The notes under the pieces were generated by a model. That model did no database searches, was not told the origin of the DNA, and worked only from the letters and a program-made list of their open reading frames with translations. A stretch of 64,000 nucleotides of DNA from Robiginitalea myxolifaciens (GTDB taxonomy: Bacteria > Bacteroidota > Bacteroidia > Flavobacteriales > Flavobacteriaceae): positions 1,763,240 through 1,827,239 of the forward strand of contig NZ_FOYQ01000001.1 of the NCBI RefSeq assembly GCF_900115205.1. The letters run 5' to 3'. The position numbers and the translations under genes are program-made. Of this stretch, positions 54,412-63,983 are shown in pieces (positions within the stretch are counted from its first letter, which is position 1; each line of letters opens with the position of its first letter).

Positions 54412-55767
54412 TTATTGGATTTTAATAAATTCAACGCGGCGATTCTTGGCCTTGCCGCTAGGACTGGAATTATCACTTACGGGTTCGGATTCGCCTTTAC
54501 CAGCTACTTCGAGGCGTTCCCCGGAGACATTGTAGATGGTTACCAGGGCATCTTTAACAGCTGCAGCCCGGGCTTCGGATAGCGATTGGTTGGCTGCATC
54601 CTCGCCATCTGAATCGGTATGACCGATAATTTGAAGTCGCATGGCCTTATCCTGCATTAATACCTGCGAAATCTGTCGGATAACCCCCATAGATGTCGGC
54701 TGCAAGTTGGCCGATCCGGAATCGAAAAGGATGGCATTCGTGGAGATTTTGCCCTCTGCAAGCAATTTACGGCGCAAGTCTTCACCCCCTTTGGCTATTC
54801 TTAAGTTGGTAACGAATACCCTTTCTTTACCCAGTTTGGTTCCGGATAATTGCAGTTTGAAGTAGTCTACTGGGCTGCCGGGACCAAGCATCCTGGGGAC
54901 GTCTACATATTTTTGTTCATTGATATACAAGCGATACCGTTGTTCATTAACGGCAATGGAGATATGTGGTCGACTGGTCATGATGGAACGAAGATCCGCC
55001 TTGATCGTATTGCTAATGGTTCGTTGTCGATCTACCTGGTTCCAAAGTCTTACGCCGATTGGGGTGTACTGGCAAAATGGAAGATAGACCCAGGCTGTAT
55101 TGCCACCATATCTAAAGGTGTCGTTGTCGTCCAGTATTACCTTTAAAAGAGCGTTGGATGAAGTCTGTTTGTCCATCCCGATGCTCTCTATATCGAACTC
55201 AATAGTGTAATCATCGGGAAGGCCGCTTAGGTTTGCCACATAATAGGTGCTACTACCTGGTTGCAATTCGAACCATTTTCCACTGCCATCGTCAAAGCTT
55301 ACGACTTCTCCTGTTCCATTCGTATTCCACTTGGCCGGAAAGTCGCCTATGAAATCATCTCCAAAATCATCGAAGAACAGGATTTCATCCCCGGGGACAA
55401 AATCGAATTTGCTGTACACTTCCAGGGATCGGGGTCCGGAAGCACTGCCCCCTACATTTCCGGTGGTACTGCCGCCTCCGGCATTTGGAGACTGCCCCTC
55501 ATTTTGGCCGGTATTGGTATCGGGGGTGTCTGGAGGTACGGGGTTATCGGGTGCTTTGGATCCGGGTTCCAGGATACTGTCGAGTACCTGGTCTGTCTTT
55601 TCTGAGGTTTCCTTGTCGACACGGCGCTCAATGGTGCGTTCCGCGGCGCGCTCGGCGCGCTTACCTAATTTCTTCAGGAGCTGCCCATGTGCAGCAGGCA
55701 AACTAAATAGGCTAAACAGGATAAATACACCCAAAATCCTCAGGTGCTTTGTAGTATTGGTTTTCAT
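54412..55767 (-). CDS. OmpA-family outer membrane-linked protein
   Basis: A 451-residue exported protein. A signal (LFSLFSLPAAHGQ) is followed by a charged helical stretch (KRAERAAERTIERRVDKETSEKTDQVLD), a Gly/Pro/Asn-rich linker (70-110), a beta-rich domain (about 120-320) with FDFVPGDEILFFDDFGDDFIGDFP, and the C-terminal OmpA-like peptidoglycan-binding domain (about 335-451) with IGHTDSDGEDAANQSLSEARAAAVKDAL and RRVEF. The OmpA motif is intact. It follows the TapB-like gene's start by 9 bases, so they could share a transcript. Confidence 0.92.
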   Translation of the reverse strand: MKTNTTKHLRILGVFILFSLFSLPAAHGQLLKKLGKRAERAAERTIERRVDKETSEKTDQVLDSILEPGSKAPDNPVPPDTPDTNTGQNEGQSPNAGGGSTTGNVGGSASGPRSLEVYSKFDFVPGDEILFFDDFGDDFIGDFPAKWNTNGTGEVVSFDDGSGKWFELQPGSSTYYVANLSGLPDDYTIEFDIESIGMDKQTSSNALLKVILDDNDTFRYGGNTAWVYLPFCQYTPIGVRLWNQVDRQRTISNTIKADLRSIMTSRPHISIAVNEQRYRLYINEQKYVDVPRMLGPGSPVDYFKLQLSGTKLGKERVFVTNLRIAKGGEDLRRKLLAEGKISTNAILFDSGSANLQPTSMGVIRQISQVLMQDKAMRLQIIGHTDSDGEDAANQSLSEARAAAVKDALVTIYNVSGERLEVAGKGESEPVSDNSSPSGKAKNRRVEFIKIQ

Positions 55768-55874
55768 GGTGTCTCGTAAGAAAGGATTAACTATTTGGAA
55801 GGTAAGGATTTCCTTCTAAAGTGATCCCTGTCGTTGTATAAGTCGCAGTCCAGAGCGTATCGATGGTAGCGACG

Positions 55875-58328
55875 CTATCGTTGGAGTCGATAGAGTGCAA
55901 AAGCACTGTCCCGGTAGCGCACTACCAGTTCGGGGTTACGATCCCCGTCGGTATCGGCCATATCGGGAATGCCGTTGGCTTCTACTGGGAAGCCGCTAAC
56001 TCCCGAGGCATCGCTTCTAAACAAATAGAGCCGCTGACTTTGGATATCGGTCAGGGCCACATAGATGATATCGTAGAGGTAAAAGATAACAGGTCCGGTA
56101 TACACCCCGAGATCCAGATCAGTGGTGTTTCCTTTTACCCGTAGCTGATTTTCATTGACCAACGCCAGGGTTTTGGCTGTCGCGAACATACCGTGATCCC
56201 CAGCCAGGCTAAAGGGGTTTCGGCCTATTTTGCCCCGGGGCGTTATGGTGACTAAAGTTCCATTCTTTTCGGTAAAGGCAAAGGCATCCCGGTAGTAGTA
56301 AACCCCATTCCCTGAAAAATCAAAGCGATCTTTAACACTTACCCGGGTATCTCCAACGCGGTTTCGAATTTCCAAACGTCCACTTTCTAACCGAAAAACA
56401 AGGTAATCACGGGTGCCAACCCTAAAGTGTTGGGGCGCACCGAGCACCGAGCTTCCCGCATCGGTGTATTTAAAGCCGCGAACTACTTTACCCTGTCCGT
56501 CATACATGTGTATTTTACTCCCCTGGCTAAATACCAGGCGGTAGTTTTGATTTCCTTCGTAGTCAAATACAGCCAGGGGTCCCAGATTTCCACCTGGAAA
56601 CTCCCTGGGGAAAGGCGCGACATTTCTTCCATTCCGATCGAGGATCCAAAGGTTGCCGGGTGTGGTAAAGGCCATTTGCCAACGGCCATTTTTAAAGAGA
56701 TCTACCTGCCCGATTTTTCCTTGAATGGGTCCTGACAAGGACTTTTTCCAGAACAATTTGCCGGTATCTGAATACAGGTATAACTGATGCTGATCGTCCT
56801 GTACGGCGATGTCCAGGCGACCGGTCAGGTGGTTTTTCAGGAAGAATGGCCCGGCCAGAATAGTACCTTCCAGTTTTTGGTTAAATACCATTCGCGTTCC
56901 GGTTCCACTGCCGGATGGACTCGCTTTTTTGCGAAACTGATATTCCAGTAAGTCCCGGGTCAGCGAGCTGTTGAGCTGAGCGGTGTATAAATAGCTGTCC
57001 GGGAGGGGTGACTGCAATGCCGCCGGTAAGGCAAGGATATTAGCGCTATCGGTCAGGTATCGGGACGATCCGGGTTCCAGGGCTATTGCAAGGGCAGAGG
57101 ATTCTGAAGTAATGAATTCCTCCAGTTGGTCAAAACGCTCGCTATAACCAAAAGTACTTTTCCGGCTGTAGGCGCTAATCAGGTCTCTCAAAGCTTCCAA
57201 ATCCTCAGAGAACACAAAATAGGAATCCAGTTGGGCCATATAAGGCAATTCGGGAACTGTATTAAGCAGGGGTTCAAAGGCTTCGGTTAACACCTCATTT
57301 GCCGTTAAGGCATAGAGTTGTATACCCTGGAAATCCTCAAGGGCACTGCTGAAGGGCCTGAAGGTTTCCAGGACCACATCGGGATTCAGGCTGCCCAATA
57401 CAGTCAGGGATTTCGTCCCCGATTCCAGCAGACTCAGGGATTCTGAGCTTTCCACCAGGGCGGGGTAGGCGTTGCCCCGGGCCAGCCACTGCTCCTGGTT
57501 CGAAAGAAAGACCTGAGGTTCCTGAAGGGAATAGGAAAACATGGCCCGGGCGTTTTCCGGCATAAGGCGGAAGCTTTCCTGAAGGGGTAAAACCGGGATG
57601 CCACGCAATAATTTTCGTTGGTCCCAAAGGCTGTCGGGACGGATTTGCACCCCTTGTACCAATAGCGCATCCGAACGTAAATCCAGATCAAATGCCGACC
57701 AGTTTATCTGGTTTTGCAGGGGTAATTCCCCCAATTGAACCGGAAGCTTGCTAATGGGAGTGAGCAGCAGGTCCTTTAGCGGATGTTCTCCAGCTTCGGG
57801 AAGTAAAAGCGTAGCCGAAGCCCGCGGATTGGCCGTTTGCAAGGAGCGCTGGAGCAGGGGGCGTTGCTCCGGGGCAATTCGCTGCCCATTTACTAGAGCT
57901 TCTACAGGGCTTATCCTAACGAATCCTTTTTCCTGTTTCCGATGTAATCCCGTGGAGTCCGGCGCCACTGGGGAGGCCGATTCGGGCATGATAAGCAGCC
58001 AATGCTGTGCGGCTGTTCGCGTGGAATCTTCTGGAAGTATGGCGAGGAGCGCACCGTTTTCGATTTCTAGATTCAACACTTCCTCGACCAGGTCCATAAT
58101 GCGAAAATTCTCGCTGGCCTTCCGGTAGGACAGGATCAGGCTGTTATTTCTGAAATCGGAACGAAAGCGTTCCGCATCGTGGATTTTTATGAGTGCAGTA
58201 GTCTGGGCAGGAATCCATTCCTCGGCCGCTGGATTATCCTGTATTTCTGGCAGACAGCCGCCTATGACAAGCACCAGGGAAAGCAGGGCCAGGGATCTAA
58301 GTACGAGTGACGGAAACCGTAGTTGCAT
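55875..58328 (-). CDS. Large lipoprotein with DUF3352-like and beta-propeller-like parts
   Basis: An 817-residue lipoprotein: lipobox VIGGC (about Cys25), then LPEIQDNPAAEEWIPAQTTALIKIHDAERFRSDFRNN. Residues about 30-490 form an all-mixed domain with repeating DUF3352-like themes (IPAQTTALIKI). From about 500 the pattern turns to repeats such as LDIAVQDDQHQLYLYSDTGKLFWKKSLSG and LAVFDYEGNQNYRLVFSQGSKIHMYDGQGK, VCBS or PQQ-like propeller blades. The last part ends GIPDMADTDGDRNPELVVRYRD. It sits just downstream of rnhB on the same strand. Function unknown. Confidence 0.75.
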   Translation of the reverse strand: MQLRFPSLVLRSLALLSLVLVIGGCLPEIQDNPAAEEWIPAQTTALIKIHDAERFRSDFRNNSLILSYRKASENFRIMDLVEEVLNLEIENGALLAILPEDSTRTAAQHWLLIMPESASPVAPDSTGLHRKQEKGFVRISPVEALVNGQRIAPEQRPLLQRSLQTANPRASATLLLPEAGEHPLKDLLLTPISKLPVQLGELPLQNQINWSAFDLDLRSDALLVQGVQIRPDSLWDQRKLLRGIPVLPLQESFRLMPENARAMFSYSLQEPQVFLSNQEQWLARGNAYPALVESSESLSLLESGTKSLTVLGSLNPDVVLETFRPFSSALEDFQGIQLYALTANEVLTEAFEPLLNTVPELPYMAQLDSYFVFSEDLEALRDLISAYSRKSTFGYSERFDQLEEFITSESSALAIALEPGSSRYLTDSANILALPAALQSPLPDSYLYTAQLNSSLTRDLLEYQFRKKASPSGSGTGTRMVFNQKLEGTILAGPFFLKNHLTGRLDIAVQDDQHQLYLYSDTGKLFWKKSLSGPIQGKIGQVDLFKNGRWQMAFTTPGNLWILDRNGRNVAPFPREFPGGNLGPLAVFDYEGNQNYRLVFSQGSKIHMYDGQGKVVRGFKYTDAGSSVLGAPQHFRVGTRDYLVFRLESGRLEIRNRVGDTRVSVKDRFDFSGNGVYYYRDAFAFTEKNGTLVTITPRGKIGRNPFSLAGDHGMFATAKTLALVNENQLRVKGNTTDLDLGVYTGPVIFYLYDIIYVALTDIQSQRLYLFRSDASGVSGFPVEANGIPDMADTDGDRNPELVVRYRDSAFALYRLQR

Positions 58329-58345
58329 TACCGTAAAAGTACTGC

Positions 58346-58942
58346 CTAGAATTCAATTTTCAACTGTTCTGGCAATAATCGAAACGATTTGCGATGGAAG
58401 GGTGTGGGGCCGAATTTCCGCAAGGCGTCTCGATGGGCTGCGGTTGGATATCCCTTGTTCCGGTCCCAGGCATAATCGGGATATTCCTCATGAAGTTCCA
58501 GCATATAATTATCCCGAGCAGTCTTAGCCAGAACAGAGGCCGCCGCGATATTGAGAAAGCGCCCGTCTCCTTTGATCAGGCAATGATGGGGGATGGTTTT
58601 GAAGGGTTTGAATTTATTCCCATCCACAGCAATCGCAGCCGGGGTTACCGTAAGCTGTTCCAGGGCCAGGTGCATGGCTTTGATAGATGCTTGCAGGATG
58701 TTTATGGCATCTATGGTTTCTGGAGGAAGGTGGATTACTGCAAAACTGAGGGCGGCCTCGCGAATTATCGGAGCCAACTCTTCCCGATGCCGTTCGGATA
58801 GCTTTTTGGAATCGTTGAGCAATTCATGTCGGAATCCAGGAGGAAGGATTACAGCAGCAGCCGTAACCGGACCCGCCAAACAACCTCGCCCTGCCTCATC
58901 AGTCCCTGCTTCACATTCGCAATGGTAGTAGGGTTGAAGCAT
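58346..58942 (-). CDS. rnhB: Ribonuclease HII
   Basis: Cuts RNA in RNA/DNA hybrids, removing misplaced ribonucleotides. It has 198 residues, near the family average. The active-site start [16 protein letters not shown] gives Asp15 and Glu16; further conserved parts are [15 protein letters not shown] and AVDGNKF with the third Asp, and [20 protein letters not shown]. All catalytic acids are present. It starts upstream of the 817-residue lipoprotein gene with a 17-base gap, so the two are probably co-transcribed, a pairing often seen in flavobacteria. Confidence 0.97.
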   Translation of the reverse strand: MLQPYYHCECEAGTDEAGRGCLAGPVTAAAVILPPGFRHELLNDSKKLSERHREELAPIIREAALSFAVIHLPPETIDAINILQASIKAMHLALEQLTVTPAAIAVDGNKFKPFKTIPHHCLIKGDGRFLNIAAASVLAKTARDNYMLELHEEYPDYAWDRNKGYPTAAHRDALRKFGPTPFHRKSFRLLPEQLKIEF

Positions 58943-58977
58943 GAGGCTGACAGGTATTCAGGATTACCCTTTTTTGT

Positions 58978-59694
58978 TTAATTCACCCGGAATTCGAACA
59001 ATTCAGAGGTTGAGGTATTCCCCTGGGAGTCCACGCTCAATACTTGCCAGTAAAAGGTGGTGCCGGCTGTGAGATCGACTTCGATTTCCTGAACATCCGA
59101 GGTGCCTACGGAAGGCAGATCATTCGGATCAGTACCGAAGAAGACCTCATAACTTTCCAGGTCGTCGTCTACGTCTGTCGCTTCCCAGATAAGTACGAAG
59201 GTTGGCGTAAAATCAATAAAGCTTCCACGCTGTGGAGCAACAGCCTGTGCCGGGAAGGGGGCATAATTTTCAATACCGGGCCCCTCGTTAAAGAAGCGCC
59301 AGGTAGGACTGGTGGCCGTTTCGTTTACCCCATTAGCCCTGCTGATAACGAACCACTCAAACGGGGTTCCCCGGGCAAGGCTGATATCGGCTTCATTGGT
59401 ACTGGCGACAAAGGTGCTTTCGTCGTTTGTATCCAGGTTACGAATAACCACCTCATAGGTGTCCGTATTCTCGGAAAGTGTCCATTGGAAAGGTATACGA
59501 CTGATGTTTTCGTTCACCACGGTTCCTTCGGTACACTCCGTATTATTCTCAGGAAAAATTAAGGCAACTGCCGACGGTGGGGTAGCCTGTGGCCTTGGTT
59601 CCGGCTCAGGTTCCTCTCCGCCTCCGCCTCCGCCACCACCACAGGCGACCAGGCACAGTAAAGCACAAAATAAGACTCCTTTCTTCAAAATCAT
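58978..59694 (-). CDS. Lipoprotein with two fibronectin type III-like domains
   Basis: A 238-residue lipoprotein: MILKKGVLFCALLCLVAC gives lipobox LVAC (Cys18), followed directly by eight Gly and a Glu/Pro linker. Two FN3-like domains follow (about 40-135 and 140-238), each with a W core (IPFQWTLSENTDTYEVVI and FVLIWEATDVDDDLESYEVFFG) and a closing YWQVLSVDSQGN-type strand. Such lipoproteins bind partners rather than catalyse. It overlaps the stop of the giant BNR protein gene by 4 bases, so both are in one transcript. Confidence 0.85.
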   Translation of the reverse strand: MILKKGVLFCALLCLVACGGGGGGGGEEPEPEPRPQATPPSAVALIFPENNTECTEGTVVNENISRIPFQWTLSENTDTYEVVIRNLDTNDESTFVASTNEADISLARGTPFEWFVISRANGVNETATSPTWRFFNEGPGIENYAPFPAQAVAPQRGSFIDFTPTFVLIWEATDVDDDLESYEVFFGTDPNDLPSVGTSDVQEIEVDLTAGTTFYWQVLSVDSQGNTSTSELFEFRVN

Positions 59695-62600
59695 CGCTTC
59701 ACTATTTTATAGATTTTCAATCCGTTATCGGTGCGTACATTCAGGACATAAATCCCTGAAGGATAACCGCTCATGTCAAATTCCACCTCCGTTTTATCCT
59801 CCTTGAGGGTTTTGGCAAATACCCGGGCCCCATTGAGGGAGTAGAGGGTTAGTTCGGATTCCACCGCCTCAGGCCCGAAATAGATATTCAGGATTTCATT
59901 ACCTACCGGGTTGGGGTAGATCAGCGGCTCTGCCTGCAGCACAATTGTTTCTGTGTAGGCGCCCTGACAGCCCAGCTCGGTGCTCACTTTAAGCTCGTTT
60001 ATCGGTTTATCCAGCGTCAGGCGAATGCTCGAATCCGTAGTTCGGAACGAACGCCCATTGAGTTCAATAAAGTATTCATTACCCCCTTGCAGATCGAGTT
60101 CTACCTCTGGTGCGAGGGAACTGATCCGGGAACTCACCGACAGCGGATCGGGCTCGGTTACGGTGAGGTTGTAACACTGCTGATACTCCGGCTGCCCTTC
60201 GACAGTTATGCAAAGGGTGTAGCTTCCGGCAACTAAATTTTCGAATGTAACCGCTTGTGTGAAAGCTTGCTCGCTCGAGCCGCTTCCGTCATTTAAAGTA
60301 GCGGTGTAGTTCAACTCCGTTTCGGCCATGACTTCGATAAAACCATTGTTGTTGGAAATACAGGTTTCACCTACTGCGCGAACGCGGAAATTACTTGGCG
60401 ATAACGAAAAGACCTCACACCCATCCGTATCCACAATGGCGCCCAGCGGCGTTCCAGAACAAAGGTCCTGAGCATTCGGCACCCCGTCATTATCATTATC
60501 CGGATCACAGACGTCTCCAATGCCGTCGCCATCGGTATCGGCCTGATCGGCATTGGCCGTAAAGGGGCAATTGTCTTCAAAATCCAGGATTCCGTCGTTG
60601 TCGTCGTCATCGTCACAGACATCCCCGATACCGTCGCCATCGTTGTCGGCCTGATCGGCATTCGCCAGAAGCGGACAATTATCATTGATGTCAAGAACGC
60701 CGTCATCGTCGTCGTCCTCGTCGTCTATAAGTTCGGTAACACCTAGGTTGTCGATAATTACACCTTCCTGGAATACAGAAGGATCAGAATGGAATACAAA
60801 ACGGAAAATAACGTTGTTTTCTCCGGTCAGATCTGTTTCTCCGTTAACCGCATTCAACGTGAAATTATATGCATATTCCCGAAGTTCGCCATCGGTACCG
60901 GTCCATTGTGCTCCCGGACAAAGTTGGCAGTCGTCTGCGTTGCCCGAGGAGGCATTCGTCCGATCGCTGTTGTACCAATTGGGCTGGCTGTTAACAGAAC
61001 CCAGCACATTCCAGCTTTCTCCACCATCCAGGGTATACTGTACGTAAAGAATATCAAAATTGATTTCCAGGTCGTAAGCCATAGTAAACTCCAGGGTCGG
61101 AGCTCGCATGGCCGACAAGTCATAGCAGGAGGTCAGGAGGAAGGATTGGGTAGCATTGCTGTAGTTCCCATCCAGGTTGGTTCCGTAAACCTGCTCACCC
61201 GAGGCCGCCTGATTCAGGATATCCCCGGTCGGAATTCCGCGTTCCCAAAGGCTTCCACCCCCGGTACTATTAAAGGTAACCAGGTCACTATTGGCGCTTT
61301 CAAAGGTGTTAATAGAGTTCGCTGGCTGGTTGGAATTTACAATTACCTGGGTCTGCGAGGTATTATTATCCGTAAAGGCATCCCCCAGGATAGTTACACT
61401 GGCCTCGATCAAAATTTCCCCCACTTCACTGGCGGCAATGGCAGGTAAGGCAATGTTCCCTGTAGCACCGCTGGCCAGGTCAATTGTGGCTGTGAAGGGC
61501 GTCTGATTTACACCATTCAGGCTGTAACTGACTTCGACTTCGGTTATGGGGTCCTGTCCGCCGTTTTCTATTTGCAACTCCGGGATAACCTCCCCGCAAA
61601 CAACCGTTCCACGTTCGGGAAGTACGGCTAACATACGTACGTCGGACGGGGGCAGTTCCACGGGTATTGGAGAGACCCATACTCCCCGACCATAGGTAGA
61701 GGCTGCAATTATTCCGTCATCCAGACTTATGCCGAGATCACTAATCGTTGTATTGGGTAAACCTGTAAAGTAATCCTCCCATTCCGTCAGGGTATCGTCG
61801 AGGCGATAAACCCCCAGGCTGGTACCTACATAAATCGGGTTGGTACTACTCCTACCCTGGTGAACGATACAGAAATAGGCCTGATCTTCGGGCAGGTTAT
61901 TGGTAATTTCCTCAACGATTCCGTCATTCCCATCGATGGTAATTTTGAACACCCCGCGATCGACCGGTTGGAAGCGCTGAGCAGTTCCAACCCGGCTGGA
62001 AGTCACTACATAGGAAATCAGATTGTCATTCGAATTAATAGCGATGTCAGCGATCGGGGAGGGTAGGGTGGCCACTCGTAAAAAACTGGCCCCGGCATCC
62101 TCGGTGTAATACAGGTCACGCTCTTGCGCCACATACATCACCTGAGGGTCCGTGGTGGAAATTTCAATGTCGTCAACGCCTTCGCCAAGGCCCAAAGAGG
62201 CTTTTTCCCATCCGGAACCGGTAAAGCGATAAAGGGCATCGAAACCGGAGTATACCTCTCCATCGGGCGCAATGGCCAGGGGAGTAATCCAGTTTCCTTG
62301 TTGTGGGCGATTGTTATCGTCCCGCGGTGGACCAAAACGTCCCAGGGATTCTCCACTGTCTGCAGAAACATTCAGGGATCCTCCAAACTGAGTAAATCCA
62401 TAAACTAAAGAGGGGTTGTTCGGATCAATGACATTGTCCATTCCGTCTCCTCCATGGTAATTGTTCCAGGCTCCTCCTCCGAGAATCTGTCCGCCATTGT
62501 CCTGCAAACCACCGGTCATTATTCCCGAATTCCCCGGGGCAACGGATAAGCGATAGAACTGCCCAACAGCAGCGTTTGCGGTTTTGTCAATAAAGGTCTG

Positions 62601-63983
62601 GCCTCCATCTTCGGAAACATAGATTCCTCCATCGGTACAGGCGAATACTTTATCGCCAAAAATCTTAATGGTATGGATATCCGCATGGCTGTAGGCTTCA
62701 TCTTCAATGAACCACTCGTTGAGCTTGTCAAAATTGTCCCCGCCGTCTGTGGTTTTCCAGATGTTCAGACATCCCATATAAACTTCGTCCGGATTGGTTG
62801 GGCTCACTTCCAGGGCCAAATCAAACCAGGCTTGTCGGGACTCAATAATATCGTCACGGTTCAGGGCTACCTGAAAAGAATCTCCACCATCTGTAGACTT
62901 GTAAAAGCCCTGGTAGCTGTAGGCCTCAGCACCGGTATTTGTACTCAGTACATAGATTAATTCGGGATCTGCCGGAGTTACAGCCAGAAGTACCCGTCCA
63001 TTATTGGCCGGGAGATCTTCCGAGCCGATTTCCTCAAAATCCTGCCCGCCATTGGTCGAACGGTAATAGGTTGTATTATTTCCACCCCCTAGTATGTAGG
63101 CATTGGTAACGGTATAAATGGTGTTCGGATCGTTTGGCTTTAGCTCGAGATCCGCGATGTAACCGTTGCGCATCAAGTCCCAGCTGTCTCCTCCATTAAT
63201 GGTTTTGAACAGCCCGTCGCTGGTAGCTGCCCAAAGGATATCCGAGTTGGTTGGATCGATGATTACCTCAGAAATCAGAGAAGCGACATCGGTGGTTTCC
63301 GGGTTAATTCCTGTTTCATTCCAGGTTTGACCCCCATCGAGGGATTTGAATATTCCTATACTGTAGGAATCGTAGGCATCGTCGTCTCCGGTGCCGATAT
63401 ATATAATGTCTGAATTGTTGGGGTCTATTGCAATAGCGGAAACTCCGATTTGTGGAAACTCGTCGAAGAGGTTTTCCCAGGAATCCCCGGCATTGGTAGA
63501 TTTCCAGATCCCCCCTGCAGGAGCTCCGATGTACCAGGTATTTTCATCGTTAGGATCTACGGCAATGGCGTTGATCCTTCCGGTACCGGACAACTGTCCG
63601 GGAAATACTCCGGGACTTTCGGGTCCTACCGAAGTCCAGTTACTGGTTGGGTTCTTGGCAAAAGCCGCGTTTTGTTTCGCTTGCCAGGCATTCCAGATCT
63701 CTTTTGGCGCCGGCAGGTATCCCTCTTCATCCATGAAGTGCTGCCAGTAGTATTCCCAGCGCTTGAAGGGTTTGTATCCACTTCCTTTGGCAAAGCGGTC
63801 TTTGTCTTCCCAATACTTCTCAAAAGCAGCAGAAATTTGCGGGAGGGTATAGTTTGGGTTGGATTGCCTCGCGGCAGGAGAAGCTTCCTTGTTGAGGGAT
63901 TGCATCCACGGTGTGCCCGGGTGGTGCTGACTCATAAGGGGTACAGCCGCAAGCAAGCAGCCTATCAAAAGCAGGCGTTTCAT
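59691..63983 (-). CDS. Secreted BNR/sortilin-type beta-propeller protein with thrombospondin type 3 repeats and T9SS sorting domain
   Basis: A 1430-residue secreted protein. The ATG at 63983 gives signal MKRLLLIGCLLAAVPLMSQ; the frame is also open back to a TTG 6 bases earlier. Residues about 100-770 hold at least eight BNR blades (STNAGDSW, SLDGGQTW, TINGGDSW, STDGGDSF, TTDGGDNF, SEDGGQTF and others), building sortilin-like propellers. Next come CARDB-like and jelly-roll domains (780-1080), three Asp-rich calcium-binding thrombospondin type 3 repeats (about 1090-1180), and a C-terminal type IX secretion sorting domain (about 1355-1430) with YPNPVGNEILNI and YKIVKR. A surface or released role is likely; peptidase or adhesion function cannot be decided. 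Confidence 0.9.
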   Translation of the reverse strand: MKRLLLIGCLLAAVPLMSQHHPGTPWMQSLNKEASPAARQSNPNYTLPQISAAFEKYWEDKDRFAKGSGYKPFKRWEYYWQHFMDEEGYLPAPKEIWNAWQAKQNAAFAKNPTSNWTSVGPESPGVFPGQLSGTGRINAIAVDPNDENTWYIGAPAGGIWKSTNAGDSWENLFDEFPQIGVSAIAIDPNNSDIIYIGTGDDDAYDSYSIGIFKSLDGGQTWNETGINPETTDVASLISEVIIDPTNSDILWAATSDGLFKTINGGDSWDLMRNGYIADLELKPNDPNTIYTVTNAYILGGGNNTTYYRSTNGGQDFEEIGSEDLPANNGRVLLAVTPADPELIYVLSTNTGAEAYSYQGFYKSTDGGDSFQVALNRDDIIESRQAWFDLALEVSPTNPDEVYMGCLNIWKTTDGGDNFDKLNEWFIEDEAYSHADIHTIKIFGDKVFACTDGGIYVSEDGGQTFIDKTANAAVGQFYRLSVAPGNSGIMTGGLQDNGGQILGGGAWNNYHGGDGMDNVIDPNNPSLVYGFTQFGGSLNVSADSGESLGRFGPPRDDNNRPQQGNWITPLAIAPDGEVYSGFDALYRFTGSGWEKASLGLGEGVDDIEISTTDPQVMYVAQERDLYYTEDAGASFLRVATLPSPIADIAINSNDNLISYVVTSSRVGTAQRFQPVDRGVFKITIDGNDGIVEEITNNLPEDQAYFCIVHQGRSSTNPIYVGTSLGVYRLDDTLTEWEDYFTGLPNTTISDLGISLDDGIIAASTYGRGVWVSPIPVELPPSDVRMLAVLPERGTVVCGEVIPELQIENGGQDPITEVEVSYSLNGVNQTPFTATIDLASGATGNIALPAIAASEVGEILIEASVTILGDAFTDNNTSQTQVIVNSNQPANSINTFESANSDLVTFNSTGGGSLWERGIPTGDILNQAASGEQVYGTNLDGNYSNATQSFLLTSCYDLSAMRAPTLEFTMAYDLEINFDILYVQYTLDGGESWNVLGSVNSQPNWYNSDRTNASSGNADDCQLCPGAQWTGTDGELREYAYNFTLNAVNGETDLTGENNVIFRFVFHSDPSVFQEGVIIDNLGVTELIDDEDDDDDGVLDINDNCPLLANADQADNDGDGIGDVCDDDDDNDGILDFEDNCPFTANADQADTDGDGIGDVCDPDNDNDGVPNAQDLCSGTPLGAIVDTDGCEVFSLSPSNFRVRAVGETCISNNNGFIEVMAETELNYTATLNDGSGSSEQAFTQAVTFENLVAGSYTLCITVEGQPEYQQCYNLTVTEPDPLSVSSRISSLAPEVELDLQGGNEYFIELNGRSFRTTDSSIRLTLDKPINELKVSTELGCQGAYTETIVLQAEPLIYPNPVGNEILNIYFGPEAVESELTLYSLNGARVFAKTLKEDKTEVEFDMSGYPSGIYVLNVRTDNGLKIYKIVKR
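60447..60725 (-). repeat. Thrombospondin type 3 repeat-coding tract
   Basis: Near-repeated GTCGTCGTCGTC-type codons and the recurring block encoding NCP-x-N-ADQADxDGDGIGDVCD (two full copies plus a third partial) give Asp-rich calcium-binding loops in the giant protein. It is coding repetition, not a mobile or CRISPR element. Confidence 0.85.

Noticed and set aside
60447-60725. Direct repeats of about 100 bases that might suggest a CRISPR-like array
   Set aside because: They are in frame and encode thrombospondin type 3 repeats; no spacers or cas genes are present.
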